Shown one piece after another: positions 1-5,703 of a stretch of DNA of 8,041 nt. This stretch comes from a bacterium UBP1_UBA4771 (lineage in GTDB: Bacteria; Krumholzibacteriota; Krumholzibacteriia; Krumholzibacteriales; Krumholzibacteriaceae), in the NCBI GenBank assembly GCA_002403295.1, contig DHHN01000211.1:19101-27141 (forward strand). The letters are read 5' to 3'. The translations under genes and the position numbers were made by a program. Numbering within the stretch: position 1 is the stretch's first letter; each line of letters starts with the position of its first letter. The notes below the pieces were generated by a model. It made no database searches. It was not told where the DNA came from and saw only the letters and a program-made list of their open reading frames with translations.

Positions 1-467
1 CGATGACGGGCTGGCGCGTGGGCTACGCGCTCGCCGACAAGGATGTCGCGTATCGCATGGCCGCGTTCCAGGCGCACGCCACCGGCTGCCCGAACTCGAT
101 CTCGCAGTGGGCGGCCCTCGAGGCGATCCAGAAGGGCGAAGAGGCGCGCGAGGAGATGCGCGTCGAGTTCGAAAAGCGGAAAACCCTCTTCGGCAACAGG
201 CTCGCGCGGATCCCCTCGATCTGGTACCCGGAGCCGGGCGGAGCCTTCTACTACCTCGTCGACGTTTCGAAGCTCTACAAGAAGTGCAACGCGAAGAACA
301 GCTTCGATTTCTGCGAGAAGCTGCTCGCCGAGCAGGGCCTCGTCGTCATCCCGGGCGGGGCCTTCGGATGCGACAAGATGATCCGCTTCTCCTTCGCGGC
401 ATCCGAGAACGACATCAACCGGGCGCTCGACCGCTTCGAGAATTTCGTCAAGAAATACTCGAGCTGA
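1..467 (+). CDS. Class I/II PLP-dependent aminotransferase (aspartate aminotransferase-like), C-terminal part
   Basis: This is the 3' end of a fold-type I aminotransferase; the N-terminal half lies left of the window. About 154 codons are visible. The first readable residues, MTGWRVGYA, form the conserved block just after the PLP-binding lysine (which must lie a few residues upstream, outside the window); the Arg in it normally binds the cofactor phosphate. Further along are the PGGAFYYLVDV segment (residues 78-88), VVIPGGAFG (114-122) and MIRFSFA (126-132). Arg128 in the last of these is the expected ligand of the substrate alpha-carboxylate. These are hallmarks of the aspartate/alanine/aromatic aminotransferase superfamily. 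Exact substrate cannot be read from the C-terminal part alone. The gene ends in TGA and is followed 30 nt later by an intrinsic terminator, so it is probably the last gene of its operon. The internal ATG at position 3 is not a true start. Confidence 0.93.
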   Translation, partial: MTGWRVGYALADKDVAYRMAAFQAHATGCPNSISQWAALEAIQKGEEAREEMRVEFEKRKTLFGNRLARIPSIWYPEPGGAFYYLVDVSKLYKKCNAKNSFDFCEKLLAEQGLVVIPGGAFGCDKMIRFSFAASENDINRALDRFENFVKKYSS

Positions 468-497
468 TGAGTGTATCTAATTGAAATGAATATCGAT

Positions 498-532
498 ACG
501 GGCCTTGCCGCTTGAGGGGAAGGCCCGTTTTT
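498..532 (+). terminator. Rho-independent terminator after the aminotransferase gene
   Basis: A perfect 9-bp inverted repeat, ACGGGCCTT (498-506) and AAGGCCCGT (520-528), has a 13-nt loop and runs directly into a T-tract (TTTTT, 528-532). This is the classical stem plus U-run of an intrinsic terminator on the plus strand. It lies 30 nt after the aminotransferase stop codon and only 5 nt before the ATG of the next gene, an unusually tight arrangement. Confidence 0.85.
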
Positions 533-537
533 CAATC

Positions 538-1935
538 ATGCGCGGGCGCGGCACATATCGCAGGGAGATCGAATCGATCGCCGGAGCCGTCCGGGGCGCG
601 GCGGTGCGCACCGGGCCGCGCTTCACGATCCCGTACGGGTTCGACGCCACGGGGCTTCGCGGGGAATGCGGCGGCGTCGCGTTTCCGCGCGGGCTCGAGG
701 ATCTCGCGGCGCTCCTCCGGGAGGCCGGAAGGCGCGGCGTGCCGGTCTTCATGCGCGGCGCGGGATCGGGATTCTCCGGCGGATCGGTCCCGCGGGGCGG
801 CGGGCTCGTAATATCGACCGAGCACATGCACCGCGTGCTGTCTTTCGATCCCGGCCGGCGCGAGGTCGAGGTCGAGGCGGGGGTGGTGAATCGCGAGCTT
901 CAGGACTATCTCGAGGCGCGGGGCTTCTTCTATCCGCCGGATCCCGCGAGCCTCAACTTCTCGACGATCGGCGGCAACGTCGCCGAGAACGCGGGCGGTC
1001 CGCGCGCCTTCAAGTACGGGGTGACGAGGCGATACGTGCGATCGCTCACCTGGGTCACGGCGGAAGGAGCGGTCGTCGAGCGTTCGGCGCCCGATGGCCC
1101 CGCGGCGCTCCTCGTCGGGGCCGAGGGGACGCTCGGCGCGATATACTCCGCGCGCCTCGGCGTGCTGCCGGCGCCCGAAGCGTTTCGAACGTATCTTCTC
1201 GAGGGCGGGGGCGCTGCCGGGGCGCTCGGCTTCGCCGCCGGGATGATCGCCGCCGGTCTCTCGCCCGGCGTGCTCGAGTACATCGACGCGAAGACGATGC
1301 GGTGCGTCGGGGAGCACTGCTGCCTCGGCGGGATCGGAAACCGGGCCGACTATCTCTTCGTGGAGTTCGACGGCGAGCCCGGCGTCGTCTCGGCCGAAGC
1401 CCGCGCGTTCGAGGAAATGGCCCGCCGCGCCGCGGCGGCCGTCCGGCCCGCGCGCGACGCCGCGGAGCGGGAGTATCTCTGGAAACTCCGCCGCTCGGTG
1501 AGCCCGAGCCTCGCGCGGAGAGGCGTGACGAAGGTCAACGAGGACGTTTCGTTTCCCCTCGGACGGCTCCCGGAGGCGGCGCGCGCCGTCCAGGAGCTCG
1601 CCCGGGAATACGACCTCGACTGTTACCTCTTCGGGCACGCGGGGGACGGCAACATGCACGTGAACGTCATGACCGACCGCCGGCGCGCCGAGGAGATGGA
1701 GCGCGTGCACCGCTTCGTCGAGCGGCTCTTCGCGCTCGTCGTTTCGCTCGGCGGGGCGCTGAGCGGCGAGCACGGCATCGGCCTCACGAAGAGCCCGTAT
1801 CTCGGCATGGTATTCTCCGAGGCGGAGCTCGCGCTCGCGCGGGAGATCAAGCGGGCGATGGATCCCGGGATGATTCTCAATCCGGGAAAATATTTCAATG
1901 GTGGCGGAGCCGCGGCCGCGGCCCGGTCCGGCTGA
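538..1935 (+). CDS. FAD-binding oxidase/dehydrogenase of the GlcD (glycolate / D-lactate dehydrogenase) family
   Basis: Predicted 465-aa flavoprotein that oxidises a 2-hydroxy acid such as glycolate, D-lactate or D-2-hydroxyglutarate. Visible in order: a PCMH-type FAD-binding domain with RGAGSGFSGG (73-82), PPDPASLNFSTIGGNVAENA (133-152) and VGAEGTLG (193-200); then the FAD-oxidase C-terminal domain with VNEDVSFP (333-340), the histidine motif GHAGDGNMHVNV (367-378), GEHGIGLTK (410-418) and MDPGMILNPGKYF (441-453). Length is normal for the family. I chose the ATG at 538: the TTG at 505 lies inside the terminator stem, and 538 leaves about 33 residues before the YGFDAT segment, typical for GlcD. 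No good Shine-Dalgarno precedes it; the nearest purine run (GAGGGGAAGG, 514-523) lies within the hairpin and is too distant. No glcE or glcF partner is present, so it may be a stand-alone enzyme or use an unlinked iron-sulfur subunit. The C-terminal tail is Gly/Ala-rich. Substrate is unassigned. Confidence 0.92.
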   Translation: MRGRGTYRREIESIAGAVRGAAVRTGPRFTIPYGFDATGLRGECGGVAFPRGLEDLAALLREAGRRGVPVFMRGAGSGFSGGSVPRGGGLVISTEHMHRVLSFDPGRREVEVEAGVVNRELQDYLEARGFFYPPDPASLNFSTIGGNVAENAGGPRAFKYGVTRRYVRSLTWVTAEGAVVERSAPDGPAALLVGAEGTLGAIYSARLGVLPAPEAFRTYLLEGGGAAGALGFAAGMIAAGLSPGVLEYIDAKTMRCVGEHCCLGGIGNRADYLFVEFDGEPGVVSAEARAFEEMARRAAAAVRPARDAAEREYLWKLRRSVSPSLARRGVTKVNEDVSFPLGRLPEAARAVQELAREYDLDCYLFGHAGDGNMHVNVMTDRRRAEEMERVHRFVERLFALVVSLGGALSGEHGIGLTKSPYLGMVFSEAELALAREIKRAMDPGMILNPGKYFNGGGAAAAARSG

Positions 1936-1954
1936 ATGCGCCGGGGGAGAAGAG

Positions 1955-2953
1955 ATGTTCATCGATCGCGTCAAGATAGAGGTCAAGGCAGGCAAGGGCG
2001 GCGACGGCTGCGTGAGCTTCCGCCGCGAGAAGTACGTCCCCCGCGGCGGGCCCGACGGCGGCATGGGCGGCTCGGGCGGCGACGTGATCGTGCGCGTCGA
2101 TCCGCAGCTTCGCACGCTGCTCGATCTGTACTACCGCAAGACCGTCAAGGCGGGTCGGGGGAGGCACGGCCAGGGAAAGAACATGACCGGCGCGAACGGC
2201 GCCTCCGAGGCCATCGGCGTGCCGCCCGGAACGATCATCGAGGACGCGGCGACCGGCGAGATCCTGGCCGATCTCGAGAAGGACGGGGACGAGATCGTCG
2301 TGGCGCGCGGCGGCAGGGGAGGGCGGGGCAACTACACCTTCCGCTCCGCGCGGAATCAGGCACCGCGCCAGCATACCCTCGGCGGGCCGGGCGAGGAGCG
2401 CGCGCTCGTTCTCACCCTCAAGCTCATCGCCGACGTGGGGCTCGTCGGGCTTCCGAACGCGGGGAAATCGACGCTGCTGCGCGCGGTGAGCGACGCGCAT
2501 CCCGTCGTCGCGCCGTACCCCTTCTCGACCGTCGAGCCCGTGCTCGGCATGGTGAAGCTCGACACCGGCGCCTCCTTCTGCATGGTCGACATTCCGGGGC
2601 TCATCGAGGGGGCCCATCGCGGCAAGGGGCTCGGGATCCAGTTCCTGCGGCACGTCGAGCGCTGCCGCGCGCTCATCTTCATCGTCGAGGCCGTCGGGGA
2701 AACGCCGCCCGAGGCGGCTCTCGAGCAGTTGAGAGGCGAGCTTCGCTCCTATAGCGAGGCGCTTCTCGAGAAACCGCACCTCATCGCGCTCAACAAGTGC
2801 GATCTCCTCGCGCCGGGGGAGAAGGAGCCGCGGCTGCGGCACGGAAAGGCGGAGCGCGTCTTCAGGATCTCGGCCCTCGAGAAAAAGAACCTCCGGCCGC
2901 TTCTCGCCGCGGCCTACCGTCTCGTCTCGACGGAGTCGCGGGAGAAGCCCTGA
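1955..2953 (+). CDS. obg: GTPase Obg/CgtA
   Basis: Essential ribosome-associated GTPase of 332 aa, involved in 50S subunit maturation and stress/(p)ppGpp response. The N-terminal glycine-rich Obg fold covers residues 1-158: MFIDRVKIEVKAGKGGDGC at the start, then GGPDGGMGGSGGDV (31-44) and ARGGRGGRGN (117-126). The G domain has G1 GLPNAGKS (165-172), the G2-region PFST (189-192), G3 DIPG (212-215), G4 NKCD (280-283) and G5 SA (306-307). The protein stops soon after the G domain, so the optional C-terminal OCT domain is absent, as in many bacteria. The start is the ATG at 1955, preceded by GGGGGAG (1943-1949) at proper spacing. An upstream in-frame GTG at 1898 would only overlap the previous gene and add residues foreign to Obg. 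It lies 19 nt after the GlcD-like gene and is probably co-transcribed with it. The usual ribosomal partners rplU and rpmA are not adjacent. Confidence 0.98.
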   Translation: MFIDRVKIEVKAGKGGDGCVSFRREKYVPRGGPDGGMGGSGGDVIVRVDPQLRTLLDLYYRKTVKAGRGRHGQGKNMTGANGASEAIGVPPGTIIEDAATGEILADLEKDGDEIVVARGGRGGRGNYTFRSARNQAPRQHTLGGPGEERALVLTLKLIADVGLVGLPNAGKSTLLRAVSDAHPVVAPYPFSTVEPVLGMVKLDTGASFCMVDIPGLIEGAHRGKGLGIQFLRHVERCRALIFIVEAVGETPPEAALEQLRGELRSYSEALLEKPHLIALNKCDLLAPGEKEPRLRHGKAERVFRISALEKKNLRPLLAAAYRLVSTESREKP

Positions 2954-2958
2954 TCCCT

Positions 2959-2984
2959 GCGCGCGGCGCCCGCGGGCCGCGCGC
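2959..2984. terminator. All-GC hairpin between convergent obg and serpin genes (possible bidirectional terminator)
   Basis: GCGCGCGGC (2959-2967) is the exact reverse complement of GCCGCGCGC (2976-2984), giving a 9-bp all-GC stem with an 8-nt loop. It sits in the 45-nt gap between the obg stop (2953) and the serpin stop on the opposite strand (2999). There is no T-run on either side, so it is not a canonical intrinsic terminator. Position and symmetry suggest a transcription-blocking or 3'-end-stabilising structure serving both converging transcripts. In GC-rich DNA part of this could be chance. Confidence 0.45.
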
Positions 2985-2998
2985 GTCCGCGAGACGGC

Positions 2999-4237
2999 CT
3001 ACGACGGATTCGCGAGAGACCCCATGAAGAGGATGAGGCCCGTTTCGCCGTCGACGATCGCGAAGAAGAACGGCCGATCGCAGACCATCTCGAACCGCTT
3101 CGGCGGCTCCATGACGGAGGTGACGCGGATCTCGACGCTCGTCACCGCGGCCGCCTCGGTCCCCTTCTCGTTCACCTCGCAGAACGTCTTGTGAATGACG
3201 TCGTGGATGTAGGCGTTCACGCCGGGCACCGAGAGCATGCCGCTGAAATCGGCGTTCGTCCCGTCGAAGGCGATTCCCATGCCGAGCTCCGAGAGGGCCC
3301 GCCGCAGCTTCGCTTTGTACTCGATCGTGAAACGCGGGAGGGCGATGCGCCCGTCGCGCTTCGTGAACCCCTCCATCCAGCCCTTCCACGTCTCCGCGGA
3401 GAGCTTCGCGTGGAACTCAGCGAGGTTCGACGCCTCATCCGGGAGGAACACGTACATGCCGATCCGCCCGTCCCCGTAGGGGAGGCGCGCCGCCTGAAAG
3501 CCGTCGCCCTCGAGATAGGAATATTTCCCGGATTGCTTCATCATCGGCGCGCGGACGTCGCCGCCCGCGCCGTGAAAGACCTCTTCCGCGGTGAGAGATT
3601 CGTCGAACTCCGTCTCCCACGCGCCTTTGAAGTAGATCGCGTTGATGAGAAAGAGGACCGCCGCGGGATCGATGCGGTCGACGATATCCCGGATCTTGCC
3701 CTTCGTATTCCCGGCGACCCACGCGTTGATGACGCCGGGCGACTCGGGATTCGCGAAATCGAGCGATCTCAACTCGGCGCCGTAGGAGCGCTTGTTCCTC
3801 TCGAGGAACGGCTTCTTGAAGTCGACCCCCTGCCGCCCCCAGAGCGAGTTCGCGACGGCGAGCTCCACGTTCTCGATGGGGGCTTTCATGCCGGCGATGA
3901 GCGCCGAATCGGCCGCGTTCACGGCGCCGGGATCCGTCGTGGGGAGGCGGAGGGTGCGGGCCATCGCCTCGCGGGTCTCGCCGGCCGAGCCGTTCCACGT
4001 CATCGCGAGGGCGAAGCCGACGCTCGCGGGCGAGATGAAGACGTTTTTCCCGGCATCGGCCGCCGCGGTCTTGAGGTAGAGATCGATGCCGAACGCGGAG
4101 TAGGACGCGACGGCGGCGCCGCGATCGAGGCGCGGGCCGGCCGCCTCGGATTCGGCCCTCGTCCGGCACGATTGGGGAATCGCCGCGGCGAGACACACGA
4201 TCGCCGCGGCGGCGAGCTTCGCGAAACGGATATTCAT
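2999..4237 (-). CDS. Exported serpin (serine/cysteine protease inhibitor family I4)
   Basis: Predicted 412-aa serpin, a suicide inhibitor of serine or cysteine proteases. The N-terminus (MNIRFAKLA, then a hydrophobic stretch to about residue 20) is a signal peptide; Cys24 follows PQS, a poor lipobox, so secretion or atypical lipidation are both possible. Serpin-core marks: NVFISPASV (65-73), NAIYFKGAWETEF (199-211), LPYGDGRIGMYVFLPDE (252-268), LPRFTIEYK (300-308), VIHKTFCEVNEKGTEAAAV (347-365), DRPFFFAI (387-394) and ILFMGSLANP (402-411). The hinge from P17 Glu (357) through GTEAAAVT has the small residues required for loop insertion, so an inhibitory role is likely. Counting P15 as Gly359 puts the scissile bond at about Thr373-Ser374. 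The start is fixed by a strong Shine-Dalgarno, GGGAGGTG (complement of 4243-4250), 5 nt before the ATG. Upstream in-frame ATGs lack this. It is transcribed convergently with obg and divergently from the lipoprotein gene. Target protease is unknown. Confidence 0.95.
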   Translation of the reverse strand: MNIRFAKLAAAAIVCLAAAIPQSCRTRAESEAAGPRLDRGAAVASYSAFGIDLYLKTAAADAGKNVFISPASVGFALAMTWNGSAGETREAMARTLRLPTTDPGAVNAADSALIAGMKAPIENVELAVANSLWGRQGVDFKKPFLERNKRSYGAELRSLDFANPESPGVINAWVAGNTKGKIRDIVDRIDPAAVLFLINAIYFKGAWETEFDESLTAEEVFHGAGGDVRAPMMKQSGKYSYLEGDGFQAARLPYGDGRIGMYVFLPDEASNLAEFHAKLSAETWKGWMEGFTKRDGRIALPRFTIEYKAKLRRALSELGMGIAFDGTNADFSGMLSVPGVNAYIHDVIHKTFCEVNEKGTEAAAVTSVEIRVTSVMEPPKRFEMVCDRPFFFAIVDGETGLILFMGSLANPS

Positions 4238-4300
4238 GGCGGCACCTCCCGCCGCCGGTGCGGGCGCCCCGCGCGCGGGCTTCCGACGGCTCTTGCAAGC

Positions 4301-4306
4301 ATGATA
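4301..4306 (-). promoter_or_regulatory. Possible -10 element (TATCAT) of the serpin promoter in the divergent intergenic region
   Basis: The 164-nt gap between the serpin start (4237) and the lipoprotein start (4402) contains the only AT-richer patch nearby (about 4291-4320). On the minus strand it reads TATCAT, a partial sigma70 -10 match placed about 64 nt before the serpin ATG. No good -35 is visible at 16-18 nt, so support is weak. An 8-bp palindrome, CTTGCAAG (4292-4299), lies beside it and could be part of an operator. I could not pick a convincing plus-strand promoter for the lipoprotein gene. Confidence 0.25.
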
Positions 4307-4401
4307 CAACAAATTCTTGCCGAAGTCTCCGATGCGATGATAGCCTCCGCTTCGAGGCGGGGCAACGGAATTCACGACCCCGCCCGAGGAGGTGCGTTGC
4401 G

Positions 4402-4923
4402 ATGCGGAGCGTATTCGCAAGATGTGCGCTCGCGGCCTTCGCGATCGCCGCGCTCGCCGGCTGCGGGGGCGAGCGGCGTTCGGAGGACGAGATCCGGCTC
4501 TACCCCATGGACACGACCGAGGGGATCGTCACCCGGGACGGCATAGCGATCGATCCGACGATCAAGGTGACCGGCACGTCGTCCCTCAAGATCACGGCGG
4601 CCGATTCCATCACCGTCCATCTCTACGACACGGGCGACATCGATATCGAGAACGCGCGTCTCGTCTATCGGGCGCGCCTTCGCACGGAGAACGCCGCGGG
4701 CCCCGTCTATCTCGAGATGTGGTGTCGTTTCGCGGGGGGGCGGGAGTATTTCTCGCGCGGCGTCGAGCGGCCGCTCACGGGCACGAACGAGTGGACGACC
4801 GTGGAGATCCCGTTTTTTCTCAAGGCCGGCGAGAACCCCGACAACGTGAGGCTCAACCTCGTGATCGCGGGAGCGGGCACCGTGTGGATCGACGACGTGC
4901 GCCTCATCCGGGCGCCGCTGTGA
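4402..4923 (+). CDS. Small lipoprotein with a predicted carbohydrate-binding-like beta-sandwich domain, function unknown
   Basis: Predicted 173-aa lipoprotein. MRSVFAR is followed by a hydrophobic segment and the lipobox LAGC with Cys21; the next residues are GG, not Asp, which fits outer-membrane sorting. The mature part (about 30-173) has alternating short beta-type stretches: GTSSLKITAADSITVHLYD (58-76), ARLVYRARLRTE (85-96), GPVYLEMWCRF (100-110), EYFSRGVERPLTGTNEWTTV (115-134) and the closing GTVWIDDVRL (159-168). The W/ID-DV-L ending is typical of galactose-binding/CBM-like jelly rolls, so a sugar- or polymer-binding role is a reasonable inference. There is no catalytic motif. The start is set by GAGGAGGTG (4386-4394), 7 nt before the ATG. 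It is divergent from the serpin and 25 nt upstream of menG, with which it is probably co-transcribed. Confidence 0.85.
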   Translation: MRSVFARCALAAFAIAALAGCGGERRSEDEIRLYPMDTTEGIVTRDGIAIDPTIKVTGTSSLKITAADSITVHLYDTGDIDIENARLVYRARLRTENAAGPVYLEMWCRFAGGREYFSRGVERPLTGTNEWTTVEIPFFLKAGENPDNVRLNLVIAGAGTVWIDDVRLIRAPL

Positions 4924-4948
4924 GCGAGACCGGCGCGGCCGGGCGCGG

Positions 4949-5641
4949 ATGAGCGACCGCCTGAGGGAGATATTTTCCGAGATCCCCGCGCGATACGAGC
5001 GCGTGAACCGCGTCCTCACCTTCGGCCTCGACGCGGTCTGGCGGCGGGCCGCGGCGAACGCCGCCGTCGCCGCCGGGGGCTCGCGGTTTCTCGACGTCTG
5101 CACGGGGACGGGGGAGACGGCGCACTTGATCACGCGTCGCGCCGCCCCGGGAGCGCTCGTCGTCGGGGCCGATTTCACGCCGCCCATGATGCGCGAGGGG
5201 CGCCGGAAGCGGGGGCGGGAACGCATAGCCTTCGTCGCCGCCGCCGCCGCGGCGCTTCCCTTTCCGGACGGCGCCTTCGACGTCGTCACGATCTCGTTCG
5301 CGACGCGCAATCTCAACGTCTCGCGGGCGGATCTGCTGGCCGCCTTCCGCGAGTTCCGCCGCGTGCTGCGCCCGGGCGGCGTCTTTCTCAACCTCGAGAC
5401 GAGCCGGCCGCCGATGCGCGTCGTCCGGGAGATATTTGATTTTTACGCCCGTCACGCCGTCGGCCGCGCCGGCAGAATTATGACTGGCTCGGCCGACGGA
5501 TATGCGTATCTTTCCGGTACGCTCCGGAGCTTTTGCGGAGCCGATGAGCTCGCCGCCGTCATCGCGGAGGCGGGATTCGCGAGCGCCTCCTTCCGGCGGC
5601 TCTCGCTCGGGGTCGTCGCGCTGCACGCCGCGACGAAGTGA
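4949..5641 (+). CDS. menG: UbiE/MenG-family methyltransferase (probable demethylmenaquinone C-methyltransferase)
   Basis: Predicted 230-aa SAM-dependent methyltransferase that would carry out the C-methylation step of menaquinone (or ubiquinone) biosynthesis at the cytoplasmic membrane face. The N-terminus, REIFSEIPARYERVNRVLTF (6-25), is the UbiE signature region (F..ia..YD..N...). SAM-binding motif I is LDVCTGTGE (48-56), with the acidic residue D74 in GADFTPPMM. PFPDGAFDVVTISFATRNL (104-122) is the UbiE motif, followed by EFRRVLRPGG (135-144). The C-terminal FDFYARH (163-169) and ADGYAYLSGTLRSF (182-195) also match the family. The canonical LEFS block after the PGG motif reads LETS here (149-152). 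The ATG at 4949 has only a weak GGGCGCGG upstream, so translation may be coupled to the lipoprotein gene ending 25 nt before. No other men or ubi genes are visible; menaquinone rather than ubiquinone is inference. Confidence 0.88.
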   Translation: MSDRLREIFSEIPARYERVNRVLTFGLDAVWRRAAANAAVAAGGSRFLDVCTGTGETAHLITRRAAPGALVVGADFTPPMMREGRRKRGRERIAFVAAAAAALPFPDGAFDVVTISFATRNLNVSRADLLAAFREFRRVLRPGGVFLNLETSRPPMRVVREIFDFYARHAVGRAGRIMTGSADGYAYLSGTLRSFCGADELAAVIAEAGFASASFRRLSLGVVALHAATK

Positions 5642-5667
5642 TCCGCCGCGCCGCGCGCGCGGCGGAT
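5641..5667 (+). terminator. 11-bp perfect hairpin just after menG
   Basis: ATCCGCCGCGC (5641-5651) and GCGCGGCGGAT (5657-5667) are exact reverse complements separated by only 5 nt. The stem begins at the last base of the menG stop codon. There is no T-tract afterwards, so it may act as a 3'-end stabiliser, a Rho-type or partial terminator, or an attenuator ahead of the ABC genes. Its 3' arm shares three bases with a separate 14-bp palindrome. Confidence 0.5.
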
Positions 5668-5678
5668 TCCGCGGAATC
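5665..5678. promoter_or_regulatory. 14-bp perfect palindrome GATTCCGCGGAATC, possible operator upstream of the ABC genes
   Basis: GATTCCGCGGAATC reads identically on both strands and lies 26 nt upstream of the ABC ATPase ATG at 5704, in the short gap after menG. Perfect dyads of this length are typical of binding sites for dimeric repressors. The regulator is unknown and no convincing promoter hexamers were found around it. It overlaps the preceding hairpin by 3 bp, so as RNA the two structures would compete. Confidence 0.35.
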
Positions 5679-5703
5679 GCATGAAGACCGTTTCGTGAAC
5701 GCC

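Noticed and set aside
477..497. Possible promoter in the AT-rich stretch before the terminator (TTGAAA at 481-486, TATCGA at 491-496)
   Set aside because: The hexamers are not at workable spacing from each other, and no -10 match lies 16-18 nt after TTGAAA.
1898..1954. Upstream GTG start for obg overlapping the GlcD-like gene
   Set aside because: The extra residues are not part of the Obg fold, and the ATG at 1955 has a well-placed Shine-Dalgarno and begins with the standard Obg N-terminus.
532..2115. Long minus-strand open frame (527 codons) opposite the GlcD-like gene and obg
   Set aside because: The plus strand carries two unmistakable protein families over the same bases. The reverse frame is Arg/Pro/Glu-rich with no recognisable motif, as expected for the mirror of high-GC coding sequence.
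3191..4546. 451-codon plus-strand open frame antisense to the serpin
   Set aside because: It is an Arg/Glu/Gly-rich GC artefact without motifs, and the serpin on the other strand is certain. It would also overlap the lipoprotein start.
4372..5391. Minus-strand open frame of 339 codons opposite the lipoprotein and menG
   Set aside because: Composition is typical of a shadow frame (Arg/Ala/Pro-rich) and it shows no domain, while both plus-strand genes carry clear family motifs.
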